Source: Pseudoxanthomonas sp. CF125
Lineage (GTDB): Bacteria; Pseudomonadota; Gammaproteobacteria; Xanthomonadales; Xanthomonadaceae
Direction of reading: 5' to 3'
DNA length: 64,000 nucleotides
Assembly: GCF_900104085.1 (NCBI RefSeq)
Contig: NZ_FNLD01000001.1
Coordinates: 351,048-415,047 of the forward strand
Each line of letters starts with the position of its first letter. The first letter of the stretch is position 1. A program made the position numbers and the translations under genes. The notes beneath the pieces are model-generated. The model searched no databases, was not told where the DNA came from, and was given only the letters and a program-made list of their open reading frames with translations. This document shows positions 31,522 through 40,412 of this stretch, one piece after another.

Positions 31522-33360
31522 TTACGGCAGGTACTCCACGCGCAGTTTCGCGGAGGCGCCCTTGTCTATCCACAAGTAGTTGGTGGATGTGGAATTGCCG
31601 CTGAAGCGCAGGCGCAACTGGGTGCGGCCGCCACGGTTGATCGCGGACAGGCCGGGGCTGGCGAACGCGTTGCTGGTCTGGCTGCCGCCGCTGAAGCTCA
31701 GCAGCTGCGCCACCGCGCTCGCGCTGGCGGCTGCCGCATAGTCGCCGGTCTCGATGGCGCACGCGCCGAAACAGCCGTTGTTCACGTCCACCACCAGCGT
31801 GTTGCCGGCGGGGTTGCCCCACGGATTTCCCGAAGCGCTGCGATACGCCACCGTGACCGTGGCCGACACGATGGTCGCGCCGTCGGGCAGCGACGAAGTA
31901 TCGAACGACAGCAGGCTGCGGTTGAACTTGCCGTCGGTACCGCGTCCCAGGGCGAGCCCGGAATAGGATTCCAGCGTGCCCACCGCCGGCGCGCTGCCGT
32001 CGGCATTGGCCTTCACGTAGCCGTCGTTTGCGTCTTCGTTGGAGAACTCCGCCAGCAGCGGCGTACCGCCGCCGGAGCCTTCCAGTACGTTCACCGCAAC
32101 CGTGGCCGATGTGCCCACGTTGTCCACCAGGTCGAAGGCGCGCGCCTGCAGCGTGTGATTGCCGGTACTGGCGGTGGCCGAGTTCCAGCCGATCGAGTAC
32201 GGCGCGCCGGTGTCGCTGCCCAGCAGCGTACCGTCCAGCAGGAATTCCACGCGGTCCACGCCGATGTCGTCGCTGGCCGTTGCGCTGACCGTGACCGTGC
32301 CGCTGACGCTGGCTCCGTTCGCAGGCGCGGTAAGGCTGACGGTAGGCGCGTTGCCGTCCAGGTTGTCCAGGCTCCAGAAGTGGCCGATGTAGTAACTGGA
32401 GCACAGGTTCACATCGAGGATGTAGGCGCCTGCCGTACCGCACTGGGTTTCGCCGGTACCCGGATCGACCGGCGTGCCGTGGCCCATGCCGGTGATGGCG
32501 TAGGTCTCCACGCGCGGTGTACCGCCCGCGTCCTTGTAGACCCTGTGCGGAAATCCGCCCACCGTGTCGCTGACGTCCGCGGTCTGATCGATACCGTGCA
32601 CGTTGGTCCACTGCTGCATGCTTTCGGTCAGGTTGGCCGGACGCACCACGTAGTCGCTGTCGCCGTGCCAGATCGAGACGATAGGCCAAGGACCGGTGTG
32701 GCTGCTGGCCGCGCGTACTTTGTCGCCCCACTGCGCCGGGGTGAGGTCGGTGCCCGGATTCATGCAGCCGAATGCCGCCGACTGGCTAGTGGCGCAACGG
32801 TAAGGCAGGCCGGCGACGATGGCGCCGCCTGCGAAGACTTCGGGATATGCGGCCAGCATCACCGCGGTCATCGCGCCGCCGGCCGAAAGCCCGGTGACGT
32901 AGACGCGCGCCGGGTGGCTGCCGTGATCGGCCTGCATGCGGTCGACCATCTGCTTGATCGACAGTGCTTCGCCGGATCCGCGCGCGGTGTCGCCGGCCTC
33001 GAACCAGTTGAAGCAGGTGCTGGAATTGTTGGCGCTCTGCTGCTGCGGCAGCAGCAGTGCGAACTGCCAGCGCTGCGCCAGCATTTGCCAGCCGGTCTCC
33101 GCGTCGTAGCTGGCCGCGCTCTGCGAACATCCGTGCATTGCCACCACCAGCGGCGCGTTGGCAGGCAGGCCGGGCGGTACGTACTTGAACATGCGCAGGT
33201 TGCCGGGATTGCTGCCAAAGCCGGTGACTTCGGTTTGGGCGAAGGCGGGCAGGCACAGCAGTCCGGCCACGGCCAGGAAAATTGCGGCTTGCCAGCGCAG
33301 CATGCGTGTACGCGGACCGCGGCGAGAAAGAAGCGGTATGCAGTCGGACAGGACGGACAT
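31522..33360 (-). CDS. Exported PHB-depolymerase-type esterase with Ig and DNRLRE domains
   Basis: A 612-residue secreted esterase. Signal peptide (residues 20-41, ending AFAQ). The esterase/PHB depolymerase domain (about 45-330) has the oxyanion motif HGCSQ (76-80), the lipase box GLSAGGA (Ser159), WHGDSDYVV (Asp) and GMGHGTPVDP (His). A bacterial Ig-like domain follows (NAPTVSLTAPANGASVSGTV, ~350-440), and a DNRLRE-type C-terminal domain (~450-612), which in other enzymes binds polymer. It may hydrolyse a polyester or feruloyl ester outside the cell. ATG 33360 follows AAGGAATCG. Other ATGs lie upstream. Confidence 0.9.
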   Translation of the reverse strand: MSVLSDCIPLLSRRGPRTRMLRWQAAIFLAVAGLLCLPAFAQTEVTGFGSNPGNLRMFKYVPPGLPANAPLVVAMHGCSQSAASYDAETGWQMLAQRWQFALLLPQQQSANNSSTCFNWFEAGDTARGSGEALSIKQMVDRMQADHGSHPARVYVTGLSAGGAMTAVMLAAYPEVFAGGAIVAGLPYRCATSQSAAFGCMNPGTDLTPAQWGDKVRAASSHTGPWPIVSIWHGDSDYVVRPANLTESMQQWTNVHGIDQTADVSDTVGGFPHRVYKDAGGTPRVETYAITGMGHGTPVDPGTGETQCGTAGAYILDVNLCSSYYIGHFWSLDNLDGNAPTVSLTAPANGASVSGTVTVSATASDDIGVDRVEFLLDGTLLGSDTGAPYSIGWNSATASTGNHTLQARAFDLVDNVGTSATVAVNVLEGSGGGTPLLAEFSNEDANDGYVKANADGSAPAVGTLESYSGLALGRGTDGKFNRSLLSFDTSSLPDGATIVSATVTVAYRSASGNPWGNPAGNTLVVDVNNGCFGACAIETGDYAAAASASAVAQLLSFSGGSQTSNAFASPGLSAINRGGRTQLRLRFSGNSTSTNYLWIDKGASAKLRVEYLP

Positions 33361-33504
33361 GTGTTCGATTCCTTGTGGACGACGGGCAAACCGCAGTAGC
33401 GCACGCACCCGGAGGCCTCGCCATTGTCCAAAGGGGTAAGCTGCGCCGCACCATCGCCATGCGCACTTTGCATGGATCCGCGTGAGCGTCGTACGGGCAA
33501 CAAG

Positions 33505-33532
33505 AAAACGCCCGGCATTGGCCGGGCGCTTC
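33505..33532 (-). terminator. Rho-independent terminator (minus strand)
   Basis: CGCCCGGC-CATT-type loop-GCCGGGCG with GTTTTCTT on the minus strand. It lies just downstream of the Gln/Arg-rich gene ending at 33556. Confidence 0.75.
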
Positions 33533-33555
33533 CATTTTCCAACTCGTGCAGGCGA

Positions 33556-35091
33556 TCAATCGATCAGTTGCAGCCCCACGATCACCGCCAGGATGCCGGC
33601 CAGAATGGCGTAGTTGCCATCGCTGCCGCGGTGGCCGTAGCGATAGCGGCCGTAGTAGCCGTCTTCGTAGCCGCGTTGGAAGCCCTGGCGGAAGTAGTAG
33701 TTGTATTGGCCCTGGTCGATGTAATAGCCGTTGTAACCATAGTTGGCGTCTTCATAGGCATAGCTGTTGCGGTAGTCGCTGCGCCAGCCGTCCATACGGT
33801 CGGCGCGACCGGCGTTGAGTCCTTCCCGGTAACCGTAGTTCACGGCCTGGCGCAGCAGGTCGCCGCCATAGCGGTTGGTTTGGTACCAGCGTCCGCCATA
33901 GGAATAGCGATAGCTGGCCGGGGTGTAGTAGTACGGGTCGTTGTAGTAGTTGTAGTTGCGCGAGCTGAAGCGGATCTGCTGCTGGCGCAGACGGTCGTAG
34001 TACTGCTGCTGGTAGCGGTACTGCGAGTTGCGGCGCTGGTCGCGCAGCTGGCGGGCGTAGCGCTGTTCCCAGTCGTTGCGGTTGCTGTAGCGCCGGCGTT
34101 CCTCCTGTTGGAAGCGCTCGGCGCGCTGGCGCTCCTCGCGGATGCGACGCTCCTGCACTTCGCGGCTCAGGCGGTTCTGCTCGTTACGGCGGTCGTCATC
34201 GCGGCGATCGTCGCGGCGACCAGGCTGGTTGCCGCCCATGACGCGTGCAGGTTGGCCGGAGGCCTGACGCTGTAGCTGCTGGCTGGCGGCGTCGTCGCGG
34301 GCCGCCTGTTGGCGCAGGTCGCCATCGCGTCGTTGTTCGCGGATGCGCTCGCCTTGGCGCGCAGCCTGCTGGCGCTGCAGCTGTTCGCGCTGGGCGTTCT
34401 GGCGAGCTTCGTTCTGCTGGCGCAAGGCACGCTGTCGGTCTTCGTCGCGGCGCTCCAATTGCTGACGCTCGCCTTGGCGCGCGGCCTGCTGGCGCTGCAG
34501 CTGTTCGCGCTGCGCGTTCTGGCGGGCTTCGTTCTGCTGGCGCAGGGCGCGCTGTTGGTCTTCGTTGCGGCGCTGCAACTGCTGACGCTCGCCTTGGCGC
34601 GCGGCTTGCTGGCGGGCAGCCTGCTCGCGTTGGATGTCGTTGCGGCGTTCCAGCTGCTGGCGTTCGTTCTGGCGCGCGGCCTGCTGACGGGCGGCTTGTT
34701 CGCGTTGAATCTGCTCGCGCTGGCTGTTCTGCTGGCGCATGCCCTGCTCGCGCTGCTGTTCCTGGCGGCGCTCCTGCTGCTGGGCGGCCTGCTGTTGGGC
34801 GGCCTGCTGCTGGACGGCGCTCCGACGCGCTTCCATCTGCTGGCGCTGGGCGTCGTTGCCGCGCTCGACCTGCTGGCGTTCGCCCTGACGCTGGGCCTGT
34901 TGCTGGCGGGCCTGCTCCTGGCGTGCTTCGGCCTGCTGGCGGCGCTGGTCGGCGCGGGCTTTGTTGTCGCTCTGTTCTTTGTCTTCGCGGTCGTCTCGAT
35001 CCTGCGCGGTGGCGGCCGCACCCATGCCGAGGGCGAGGGCGGCGCCTAGCGCAACGGACCAAAGCGTCTGTTGGCGGGGAGAGAATTTCAT
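33556..35091 (-). CDS. Exported Gln/Arg-rich, Tyr/Gly-rich protein
   Basis: A 511-residue low-complexity protein. Signal peptide: residues 1-29, ending AAATAQ. Residues 30-345 are dominated by Gln, Arg, Glu and Ala, including a 40-residue unit in tandem (residues around 160-255), predicted to be a long charged helix or disordered. Residues about 350-490 are rich in Tyr, Arg, Asn and Gly, with YGYREGLNAGRADRMDG and a second, related unit YFRQGFQRGYEDGYYG. A final hydrophobic segment (NYAILAGILAVIVGLQLID) may anchor it. I do not recognise a function; a cell-surface or matrix role is a guess. Antisense frames look hydrophobic because CAG/CGC complements read Leu/Ala. Confidence 0.8.
   Translation of the reverse strand: MKFSPRQQTLWSVALGAALALGMGAAATAQDRDDREDKEQSDNKARADQRRQQAEARQEQARQQQAQRQGERQQVERGNDAQRQQMEARRSAVQQQAAQQQAAQQQERRQEQQREQGMRQQNSQREQIQREQAARQQAARQNERQQLERRNDIQREQAARQQAARQGERQQLQRRNEDQQRALRQQNEARQNAQREQLQRQQAARQGERQQLERRDEDRQRALRQQNEARQNAQREQLQRQQAARQGERIREQRRDGDLRQQAARDDAASQQLQRQASGQPARVMGGNQPGRRDDRRDDDRRNEQNRLSREVQERRIREERQRAERFQQEERRRYSNRNDWEQRYARQLRDQRRNSQYRYQQQYYDRLRQQQIRFSSRNYNYYNDPYYYTPASYRYSYGGRWYQTNRYGGDLLRQAVNYGYREGLNAGRADRMDGWRSDYRNSYAYEDANYGYNGYYIDQGQYNYYFRQGFQRGYEDGYYGRYRYGHRGSDGNYAILAGILAVIVGLQLID
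34347..34614 (-). repeat. 120-bp tandem repeat inside the Gln/Arg-rich gene
   Basis: The sequence GCTCGCCTTGGCGC recurs at 34347, 34467 and 34587, with the 120 bases between almost identical. It gives two full copies and a third partial one, encoding the 40-residue unit. The spacing is a multiple of three, so copies can be gained or lost in frame. Confidence 0.85.
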
Positions 35092-35274
35092 GTCGGTTTC
35101 CTGTTCGGACTACCAACGGTGTAGTTGGCCTGCGCGTAGTTGGCGGCCGACGCTATGAATGGATTCTGAGGCCGTCCGGCGCCGTTTAGCCGGCAGAAGG
35201 CGTAACCGGTTACAGATTGGAATCTAATTTGGAACAGCGCGTTTTGCCCCAGCCATGCGCTATTCGCGCAACCA

Positions 35275-37152
35275 CTACAACGTCAGCAGCGCACGCAGCC
35301 GATCCCATGCCTGCAGCCATCGCAACGGCATCTGCTGCACGCAGCGCAGAGCGCCGCTACGCAACAGGCAGGCGTTGGTGCTGATGGGCACGGTTTGTTG
35401 CGCGGTGCTTGCCGGAGCCAGAGCCTGAGGCGAACCCTGCGTGGCGCTGCCGGTGCCCGGACGCGCAGGCAGCGGACCGGACATGACCCGTGCGTCGTCG
35501 GAAACGATCGTGCCGGTGGCCTGCGCATCGGCCAGCGCGGCTCCGACGGCTCCGCTGAGGTTGACGGTGAAGGCCTCGTTGGGTTCGCGCTGTTGGTCGC
35601 CGTTGACCGTGACCACGAAGGTCCGGCTGGTCTGCCCGGCGGCTATGGTTTCGCCGGCCAGCGAACGGGCTACGTAATCGCTCCCCGCCGTGGCCGTGCC
35701 GTTGGCGGTGGCGATGTTGTAGCTGACCGCTGTAGTGGATACACGCGAAAGGCTGACGGTGAAGCTCATCGCCACGGTGCCGCTGGCGCCTTCGGTGACC
35801 GACGCATCGCCGATGGAGAGACTCAGCGGCGCCGCATTCACGGTAACCGTGCTGGTGCGGGTGACGCCCGCGTAGGTCGCCGACAAGGTACCGGAGGCCG
35901 TGGTGTCCGAGGCGGCCGTGGCGATCGGGAACGTGGCGCTGCTGGCGCCCTGCGCCACGGTGACGCTGGCCGGCACGGAGAAGGCGCTACTGGCGCTGCT
36001 CAACGCGATCTGCGCGCCGCCGCTGGGCGCGGCGGAGGTGAGCGTGACCGTGCCGGTGGCCGCCTGGCCGCCAGTCACCGGGTTGGGCGAAGCGCTGACC
36101 GCGCTGAGCGCGGCGGTGGCCACGGCCGGTTTCCAGCCCAGCTGGATCACTTCGAAATCGCTGGCTTTGAGGGTGGCGAACGCGGGGTTGAGCGTGCCGT
36201 TGTTCCAGCGCACGTCGAAAGTGCCGGAGATATACAGGTCCGACCCGTTGTCGACCATGATCAGGCCGTACTTCTGCATGGCACGGAAGATCTTGCGCGA
36301 TATCGGATCGGTAGTGCGCAATGCCGGATCCGCGCCGCCGACATTGGTCTTCAGGCGCAGGCGCGCGCCCATGGGCAGCGCGCCGGAAGTGCTGCCGGCA
36401 CTGTGCGAGGCCGGGTACACATGGCCGTTGCTGGCGCGCAGAGTGACGCGCAGGGCATGGGTGATTTCCGGTACGGCCGCATTGGCCGCTTCGTCATAGC
36501 GCACCAGGCCTGGGAAGATCGCCAAGCCCGAGGCATCGGCCGAAGTCCAGCCTTCCGGGCGGCGGCCATTGGTGTTCAAATCGAAGAACGCGCCCGAACC
36601 GGCGTACCAGCGATTCTGCGAGGCGTTGTAGTAGACGTTGTAGAGCTCGTAGAGATGGCGGTTGGTGCAGTCGATCATCAGCAGGTGGCGGTCGGAACTG
36701 CCGCGTTGATCGACGTTGCCGGGCGCACCACCTTCCACCCAGTGGACCTGGCTGATGGCCTGGGCGGGAATGGGGTAGAACGCCACGCCATTGCCGTCGC
36801 TTTCATCGTCGTAGTCGAAGGTGACGGTCTGCTTGGGCTGCGAGCCATCGACGACGGCGTAGGGAAAGCCGTAGATGTTGGTGCTGCCGGGCGACTCTTC
36901 GCCTCCGAAGTCGGGGTGCAGCGCGCGGGTGGCGCCGATGAAGGAAATGTAGCTGGCCGAGGACGCGTCGACGGGCGCCGTACTGATGTCCGTATTCCAC
37001 CAGTTGTCGGCGGGAAATACCGGCGCGGCCACCGGCGCGCCCTGTACCGGGACGGTGGCGGGGCAGGATTGGCCGAAGGCCACGGGGAGAACGGCGAGGA
37101 GCAACAGGGGGGAGGCAAGCCATCGGCACAACCACGAACGGCGCATGCGCAT
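35275..37152 (-). CDS. Exported Calx-beta protein, unknown N-terminal domain
   Basis: A 625-residue exported protein. Signal peptide: about residues 1-27, ending AFGQ. Residues 28-330 form a conserved but uncharacterised domain (PADNWWNTDISTAPVDASSA, SSDRHLLMIDCTNRHLYELY, MVDNGSDLYISGTFDVRWN). Then comes a stalk-like region with an Ig/cadherin-like repeat (340-435) and a Calx-beta domain (440-555: GDASVTEGASGTVAMSFTV, EPNEAFTVNLSG). The C-terminus carries RVMSGPLPARPG, shared with the FG-GAP protein at 4724-6274, and a cysteine pair. ATG 37152 or 37146 are both possible. The 37153-37454 gap has nothing else that I can support. Confidence 0.85.
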   Translation of the reverse strand: MRMRRSWLCRWLASPLLLLAVLPVAFGQSCPATVPVQGAPVAAPVFPADNWWNTDISTAPVDASSASYISFIGATRALHPDFGGEESPGSTNIYGFPYAVVDGSQPKQTVTFDYDDESDGNGVAFYPIPAQAISQVHWVEGGAPGNVDQRGSSDRHLLMIDCTNRHLYELYNVYYNASQNRWYAGSGAFFDLNTNGRRPEGWTSADASGLAIFPGLVRYDEAANAAVPEITHALRVTLRASNGHVYPASHSAGSTSGALPMGARLRLKTNVGGADPALRTTDPISRKIFRAMQKYGLIMVDNGSDLYISGTFDVRWNNGTLNPAFATLKASDFEVIQLGWKPAVATAALSAVSASPNPVTGGQAATGTVTLTSAAPSGGAQIALSSASSAFSVPASVTVAQGASSATFPIATAASDTTASGTLSATYAGVTRTSTVTVNAAPLSLSIGDASVTEGASGTVAMSFTVSLSRVSTTAVSYNIATANGTATAGSDYVARSLAGETIAAGQTSRTFVVTVNGDQQREPNEAFTVNLSGAVGAALADAQATGTIVSDDARVMSGPLPARPGTGSATQGSPQALAPASTAQQTVPISTNACLLRSGALRCVQQMPLRWLQAWDRLRALLTL

Positions 37153-37454
37153 CTACTTCATCGACTACAGGGCCCGGCGATGGTCGGGGCCGGGCCAAGG
37201 GGAGTCAAACGCCGCCACAGGGGTTTTCTAGCTGAATTGGCGCTATGCGAGACGCAGGCCACATAAAGCGCTAAATGCGAGGTGAACGCCCGGGATCGCC
37301 CTGCCGTCACTTGGCGGAACGCGCCGTTTGGACCAGGGCATGCCACGATTCCGCGGCCGCCCGATGCATTGCCTTGCAGCTTGAATCACAATGCCCCGGG
37401 TGCCGGCGCCGGCGGCACCGCAAAAACACCGACAATTCCGGCCGAGGATTTCAT

Positions 37455-37787
37455 ATGCGTGGTTTCGTCCTGGCTTGCGGCCTGCTGTTGCTGGCGACGG
37501 CCGATCCGTGTCCGGCGCTGGCGCAGGACGCCGCTGCCCCGTCGGCCCGTTATTCCGGCGGCGACGGGCTGACGCTCAAGAAAGCCGTGGTGATTGCCGG
37601 CGTAGGTAGCGTCAGCGAAGGCATGGCCGCCGAACAGGAATGGATACGCATCCACTATCCCGGTGCGGTGATCGAATCGAAGGGAAGGGTGGTCGGCCCG
37701 CCGCATTACGACGTGATCACGCTGAAGCTGGCCAGCGGCTCCCGTGTGGACCTGCATTTCGATATCACCGGTTTCTTCGTGGAATGA
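37455..37787 (+). CDS. Small exported protein
   Basis: A 110-residue protein with a signal peptide (MRGFVLACGLLLLATADPCP, ending ALAQD). The mature part (about 85 residues) is a single small domain with KKAVVIAGVGSVSEGMAAEQ at the start and RVDLHFDITGFFVE at the end. I do not recognise the family. ATG 37455 has GAGGA 7 bases upstream. Next is the CsaA-like gene on the same strand, 37 bases away. Confidence 0.75.
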   Translation: MRGFVLACGLLLLATADPCPALAQDAAAPSARYSGGDGLTLKKAVVIAGVGSVSEGMAAEQEWIRIHYPGAVIESKGRVVGPPHYDVITLKLASGSRVDLHFDITGFFVE

Positions 37788-37824
37788 AGAGGAACCGGCT
37801 TCTGGAAGTTGGAGCGATCTGGCG

Positions 37825-38163
37825 ATGCAGATGATTTCATGGAGCGATTTCGAGAAAGTCGAGTTGCGCGTAGGCAGGGTCGTTGCCGCTGAGCCATTCC
37901 CGCAGGCGCGCAGGCCGGCCTATGTGCTGCAGATAGATTTCGGCGAGGAGATCGGCACGCGCAAGTCGAGCGCGCAGATTACCGCGCTGTACCGGCCGGA
38001 AGACCTGGTGGGCAGGCAGGTGGTGGCCGTGATCAACTTCCCCAGCAAGCAGATCGGGCCGTTGATGTCGGAATGCCTGGTGACCGGCTTCCACGATGCG
38101 AACGGCGAGGTGGTTCTATGCGTGCCGGATCGCGATGTACCGTTGGGGACCAAGCTATTGTGA
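37825..38163 (+). CDS. csaA: CsaA-like tRNA-binding-domain protein
   Basis: A 112-residue, single tRNA-binding OB-fold domain (PF01588), the CsaA type. Motifs: FEKVELRVGRVVAAEPFPQA, YVLQIDFG and QITALYRPEDLVGRQVVAVI, then FPSKQIGPLMSECLV. It is proposed to be a chaperone-like or tRNA-binding protein. ATG 37825 has GGAG upstream; ATG 37831 is an alternative. Confidence 0.88.
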   Translation: MQMISWSDFEKVELRVGRVVAAEPFPQARRPAYVLQIDFGEEIGTRKSSAQITALYRPEDLVGRQVVAVINFPSKQIGPLMSECLVTGFHDANGEVVLCVPDRDVPLGTKLL

Positions 38164-38188
38164 CGATGCTGGCGAATGGGGAATTCGC

Positions 38189-38362
38189 ATGAGCCAAAGC
38201 AGCTTCGAAGCAACGGACGGCACCGGTCGCTTCCGCCTGTCCGGTGCTTGGCGTTTCCAGCAGGTGGCGCAGGCAATCGGCGCGGCAATTGCCAAAGCGG
38301 ACCAACTGGCCCGCCTTCACGCGCACGAACTTCTTTTTCACCGCTTCGGGACCGAACCATGA
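38189..38362 (+). CDS. Very small hypothetical ORF, coupled to M24 gene
   Basis: A 57-residue frame, MSQSSFEATDGTGRFRLSG and on. It has no domain that I recognise. The stop overlaps the ATG of the M24 peptidase gene as ATGA, which is the main support for it being real. GGCGAATGGGG lies upstream. It may serve as a translated leader for the M24 gene, or be a chance frame. Confidence 0.35.
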   Translation: MSQSSFEATDGTGRFRLSGAWRFQQVAQAIGAAIAKADQLARLHAHELLFHRFGTEP

Positions 38363-39747
38363 ATTCTCATCGACCTGCATTGTTCCTGCTACTTTGCGCA
38401 GCGCTGTCCCTGCTGGGTCTCGCCGCTCCGGCTGCGTATTGCCAGCAAACGATCGCAACCGCTTTTGCGCAAGGCAGGACTGTCGATACGGTAGGGGCGG
38501 TGCTGGCGCCGCGCGACCGCGTCGATCCCGAGAACCGCATGCTGCAGGAGCGGCTGGATACGTTGCTGCCGCAACTGATGAAAGAAGCGGAGCTGGATAT
38601 GTGGCTGGTCATCGCCCGCGAATACGCGGAGGACCCGGTCTACTTCACCCTGGTGCCGCAACCCAGCCACGCGGCGCGGCGCACGACCATGCTGGTGTTC
38701 GATAGACAGCCGGATGGCAGCGTCAAGCGTTTGTCGATCAACCGTTATCCGTTCGGCGCGCCCTACGAATCGGCATGGTCGGGCGGCGACCTGGAGGCGC
38801 AGTGGAAGGCGCTGGGCGAACTGATCACTAGACGCGATCCGAAGCGCATCGGCATCAATGTTTCCGCGCAGTGGCCGGTCGCCGATGGCCTGACCCACGG
38901 CCTGCACGAGCGATTGCGCGCCGTGCTGCCGCAAGGCTATGACGAGCGCCTGGTATCGGCCGAAAAGCTGGTCGTTCGCTGGCTGGAAACCCGCAGCGCC
39001 TCAGAACGGGCGGCTTATCCGCATATCGTGTCGCTGGCACGCGCGGTGATCGGCGAAGCGTTCTCCAGCAAGGTGATCACGCCGGGCGTCACCAGTACCG
39101 ACGATGTGGCCTGGTACATCCGCCAGCGTTTCGAATCGCTGGGCCTGCCGATCTGGTTCATGCCCGACGTCAATTTGCAGCGCATGGGCACGGCGTGCGC
39201 CGACGATGCGCCGTTCTGCGGCGAGGAGGGCTTGATCCAACCCGGCGATGTGCTCCACACCGATGTCGGCATCTGCTACCTCAAGCTCTGCACCGACACT
39301 CAGGAAATGGGCTACGTCGTGCGTACAGGCGAGCGCGATGTGCCAGACGGATTGCGCAAGGCGATGGCTACAGGCAATCGCTGGCAGGATCTGCTGGCCG
39401 CCAATTTCGCCGTTGGCCGCACCGGCAACCAGGTATTGGAGAAGACCCGGCGCGAAGCGGAAGCGGCGGGCATCGTATCTTCCATCTACTCGCACCCGGT
39501 GGGCTTCTTTGGCCACGCCCCCGGGCCGACCATCGGCATGTGGGACAACCAGGATGCTACCGCGGGGCAGGGCGACTGGCCTTTGTACGCGATGACGGCG
39601 TACGCCATCGAGGGAAACATCAAGGCCCGGCTGCCCGAATGGCAAGGCCAGAACGTGCAGATCAAGCTGGAGCAGACCGCGTTGTTCGATGGTCGGCGGG
39701 TGGAATATCTGGCGGGACGGCAAACGCAATGGCATGTGGTCCGTTGA
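38359..39747 (+). CDS. Exported M24 (Xaa-Pro/creatinase-type) peptidase
   Basis: A 462-residue exported protein. Signal peptide: MNSHRPALFLLLCAALSLLG (ends AAYCQ). N-terminal creatinase-like domain (about 30-200) and a C-terminal pita-bread M24 domain. Metal-ligand segments that I can place: VLHTDVGICYLKLC (first Asp), SIYSHPVGFFGHAPGPTIGM (His) and AMTAYAIEGNIKARLPEW (Glu). Members are metallo-aminopeptidases acting on Xaa-Pro or related bonds. Export suggests peptide scavenging. Start ATG 38359 overlaps the preceding small ORF. Confidence 0.85.
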   Translation: MNSHRPALFLLLCAALSLLGLAAPAAYCQQTIATAFAQGRTVDTVGAVLAPRDRVDPENRMLQERLDTLLPQLMKEAELDMWLVIAREYAEDPVYFTLVPQPSHAARRTTMLVFDRQPDGSVKRLSINRYPFGAPYESAWSGGDLEAQWKALGELITRRDPKRIGINVSAQWPVADGLTHGLHERLRAVLPQGYDERLVSAEKLVVRWLETRSASERAAYPHIVSLARAVIGEAFSSKVITPGVTSTDDVAWYIRQRFESLGLPIWFMPDVNLQRMGTACADDAPFCGEEGLIQPGDVLHTDVGICYLKLCTDTQEMGYVVRTGERDVPDGLRKAMATGNRWQDLLAANFAVGRTGNQVLEKTRREAEAAGIVSSIYSHPVGFFGHAPGPTIGMWDNQDATAGQGDWPLYAMTAYAIEGNIKARLPEWQGQNVQIKLEQTALFDGRRVEYLAGRQTQWHVVR

Positions 39748-39797
39748 CCGGTGCCGCTGGCGATATAGTGTCCGCATAAGCCCTGGCTGGAGCCGAA

Positions 39798-40412
39798 ATG
39801 TCCGCGCCGCTGACGCTGCCCACATTGATGTTGTCCGAGCTGGAAGCGGCATACGCCACGCCGCCGCGCGCGTACCACAACTTCGGGCATGTGCAGGAAG
39901 TGCTGCACCGTTTCGCCGAGGTGACCGCGGGACCGGGCTGGGCGCAACCTGCCGAGGTCTATCTTGCGGCGCTGTACCACGACGCCATTTATGAAGCCGG
40001 GCGCAAGGACAACGAGGCGCGTTCGGCCGATCTGGCGATGGCGAAAATCGCGCAGTGGCTGCCGGAACACGGGGTCGACACGCTGCGCGTCGCCGAGTTG
40101 ATCGATCTCACCGCACGCCACGGCCAGTTCTCGCCGGCGGATTTCGGTGACGACGGTTTTTCGCTGGATACCCGCCACTTCCTGGATTGCGACATGGCGA
40201 TCCTGGGCGCGGAACCTGCCGTGTTCGATGCGTACGACGCCGGCATCGCGGAGGAATACCGGGGCCATGTGCCCGGATTCCTGTTCAGGCTCAACCGCAA
40301 ACGATTCCTGAAGGGATTGCTCGCCCGCGAACGCATCTATCTGAGCGACTGGTTCCATCAGCGTTACGACGCCGCGGCGCGAGCGAATCTGCGGCGCGCG
40401 ATCGACCGTTAG
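39798..40412 (+). CDS. HD-domain phosphohydrolase
   Basis: A 204-residue HD-superfamily metal-dependent hydrolase. The typical opening is AYHNFGHVQEVL (His-x-x-His-type) and LAALYHDAIYEAGRKDNEAR carries His-Asp. LIDLTARHGQF and DTRHFLDCDMAILG follow, as in the predicted metal-dependent HD hydrolases of bacteria. Substrate unknown. It overlaps the convergent SprT/YgjP-like gene by 4 bases at its end. Confidence 0.85.
   Translation: MSAPLTLPTLMLSELEAAYATPPRAYHNFGHVQEVLHRFAEVTAGPGWAQPAEVYLAALYHDAIYEAGRKDNEARSADLAMAKIAQWLPEHGVDTLRVAELIDLTARHGQFSPADFGDDGFSLDTRHFLDCDMAILGAEPAVFDAYDAGIAEEYRGHVPGFLFRLNRKRFLKGLLARERIYLSDWFHQRYDAAARANLRRAIDR

Noticed and set aside
34309-35049. Plus-strand 246-codon hydrophobic frame antisense to the Q/R-rich gene
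   Set aside because: Complement of Gln/Arg codons reads Leu/Ala, giving a false membrane protein; the minus-strand gene has a signal peptide and RBS.
35395-37266. Plus-strand 623-codon frame over the Calx-beta gene
   Set aside because: Shadow frame; the minus-strand product has signal peptide, Calx-beta domain and consistent composition.
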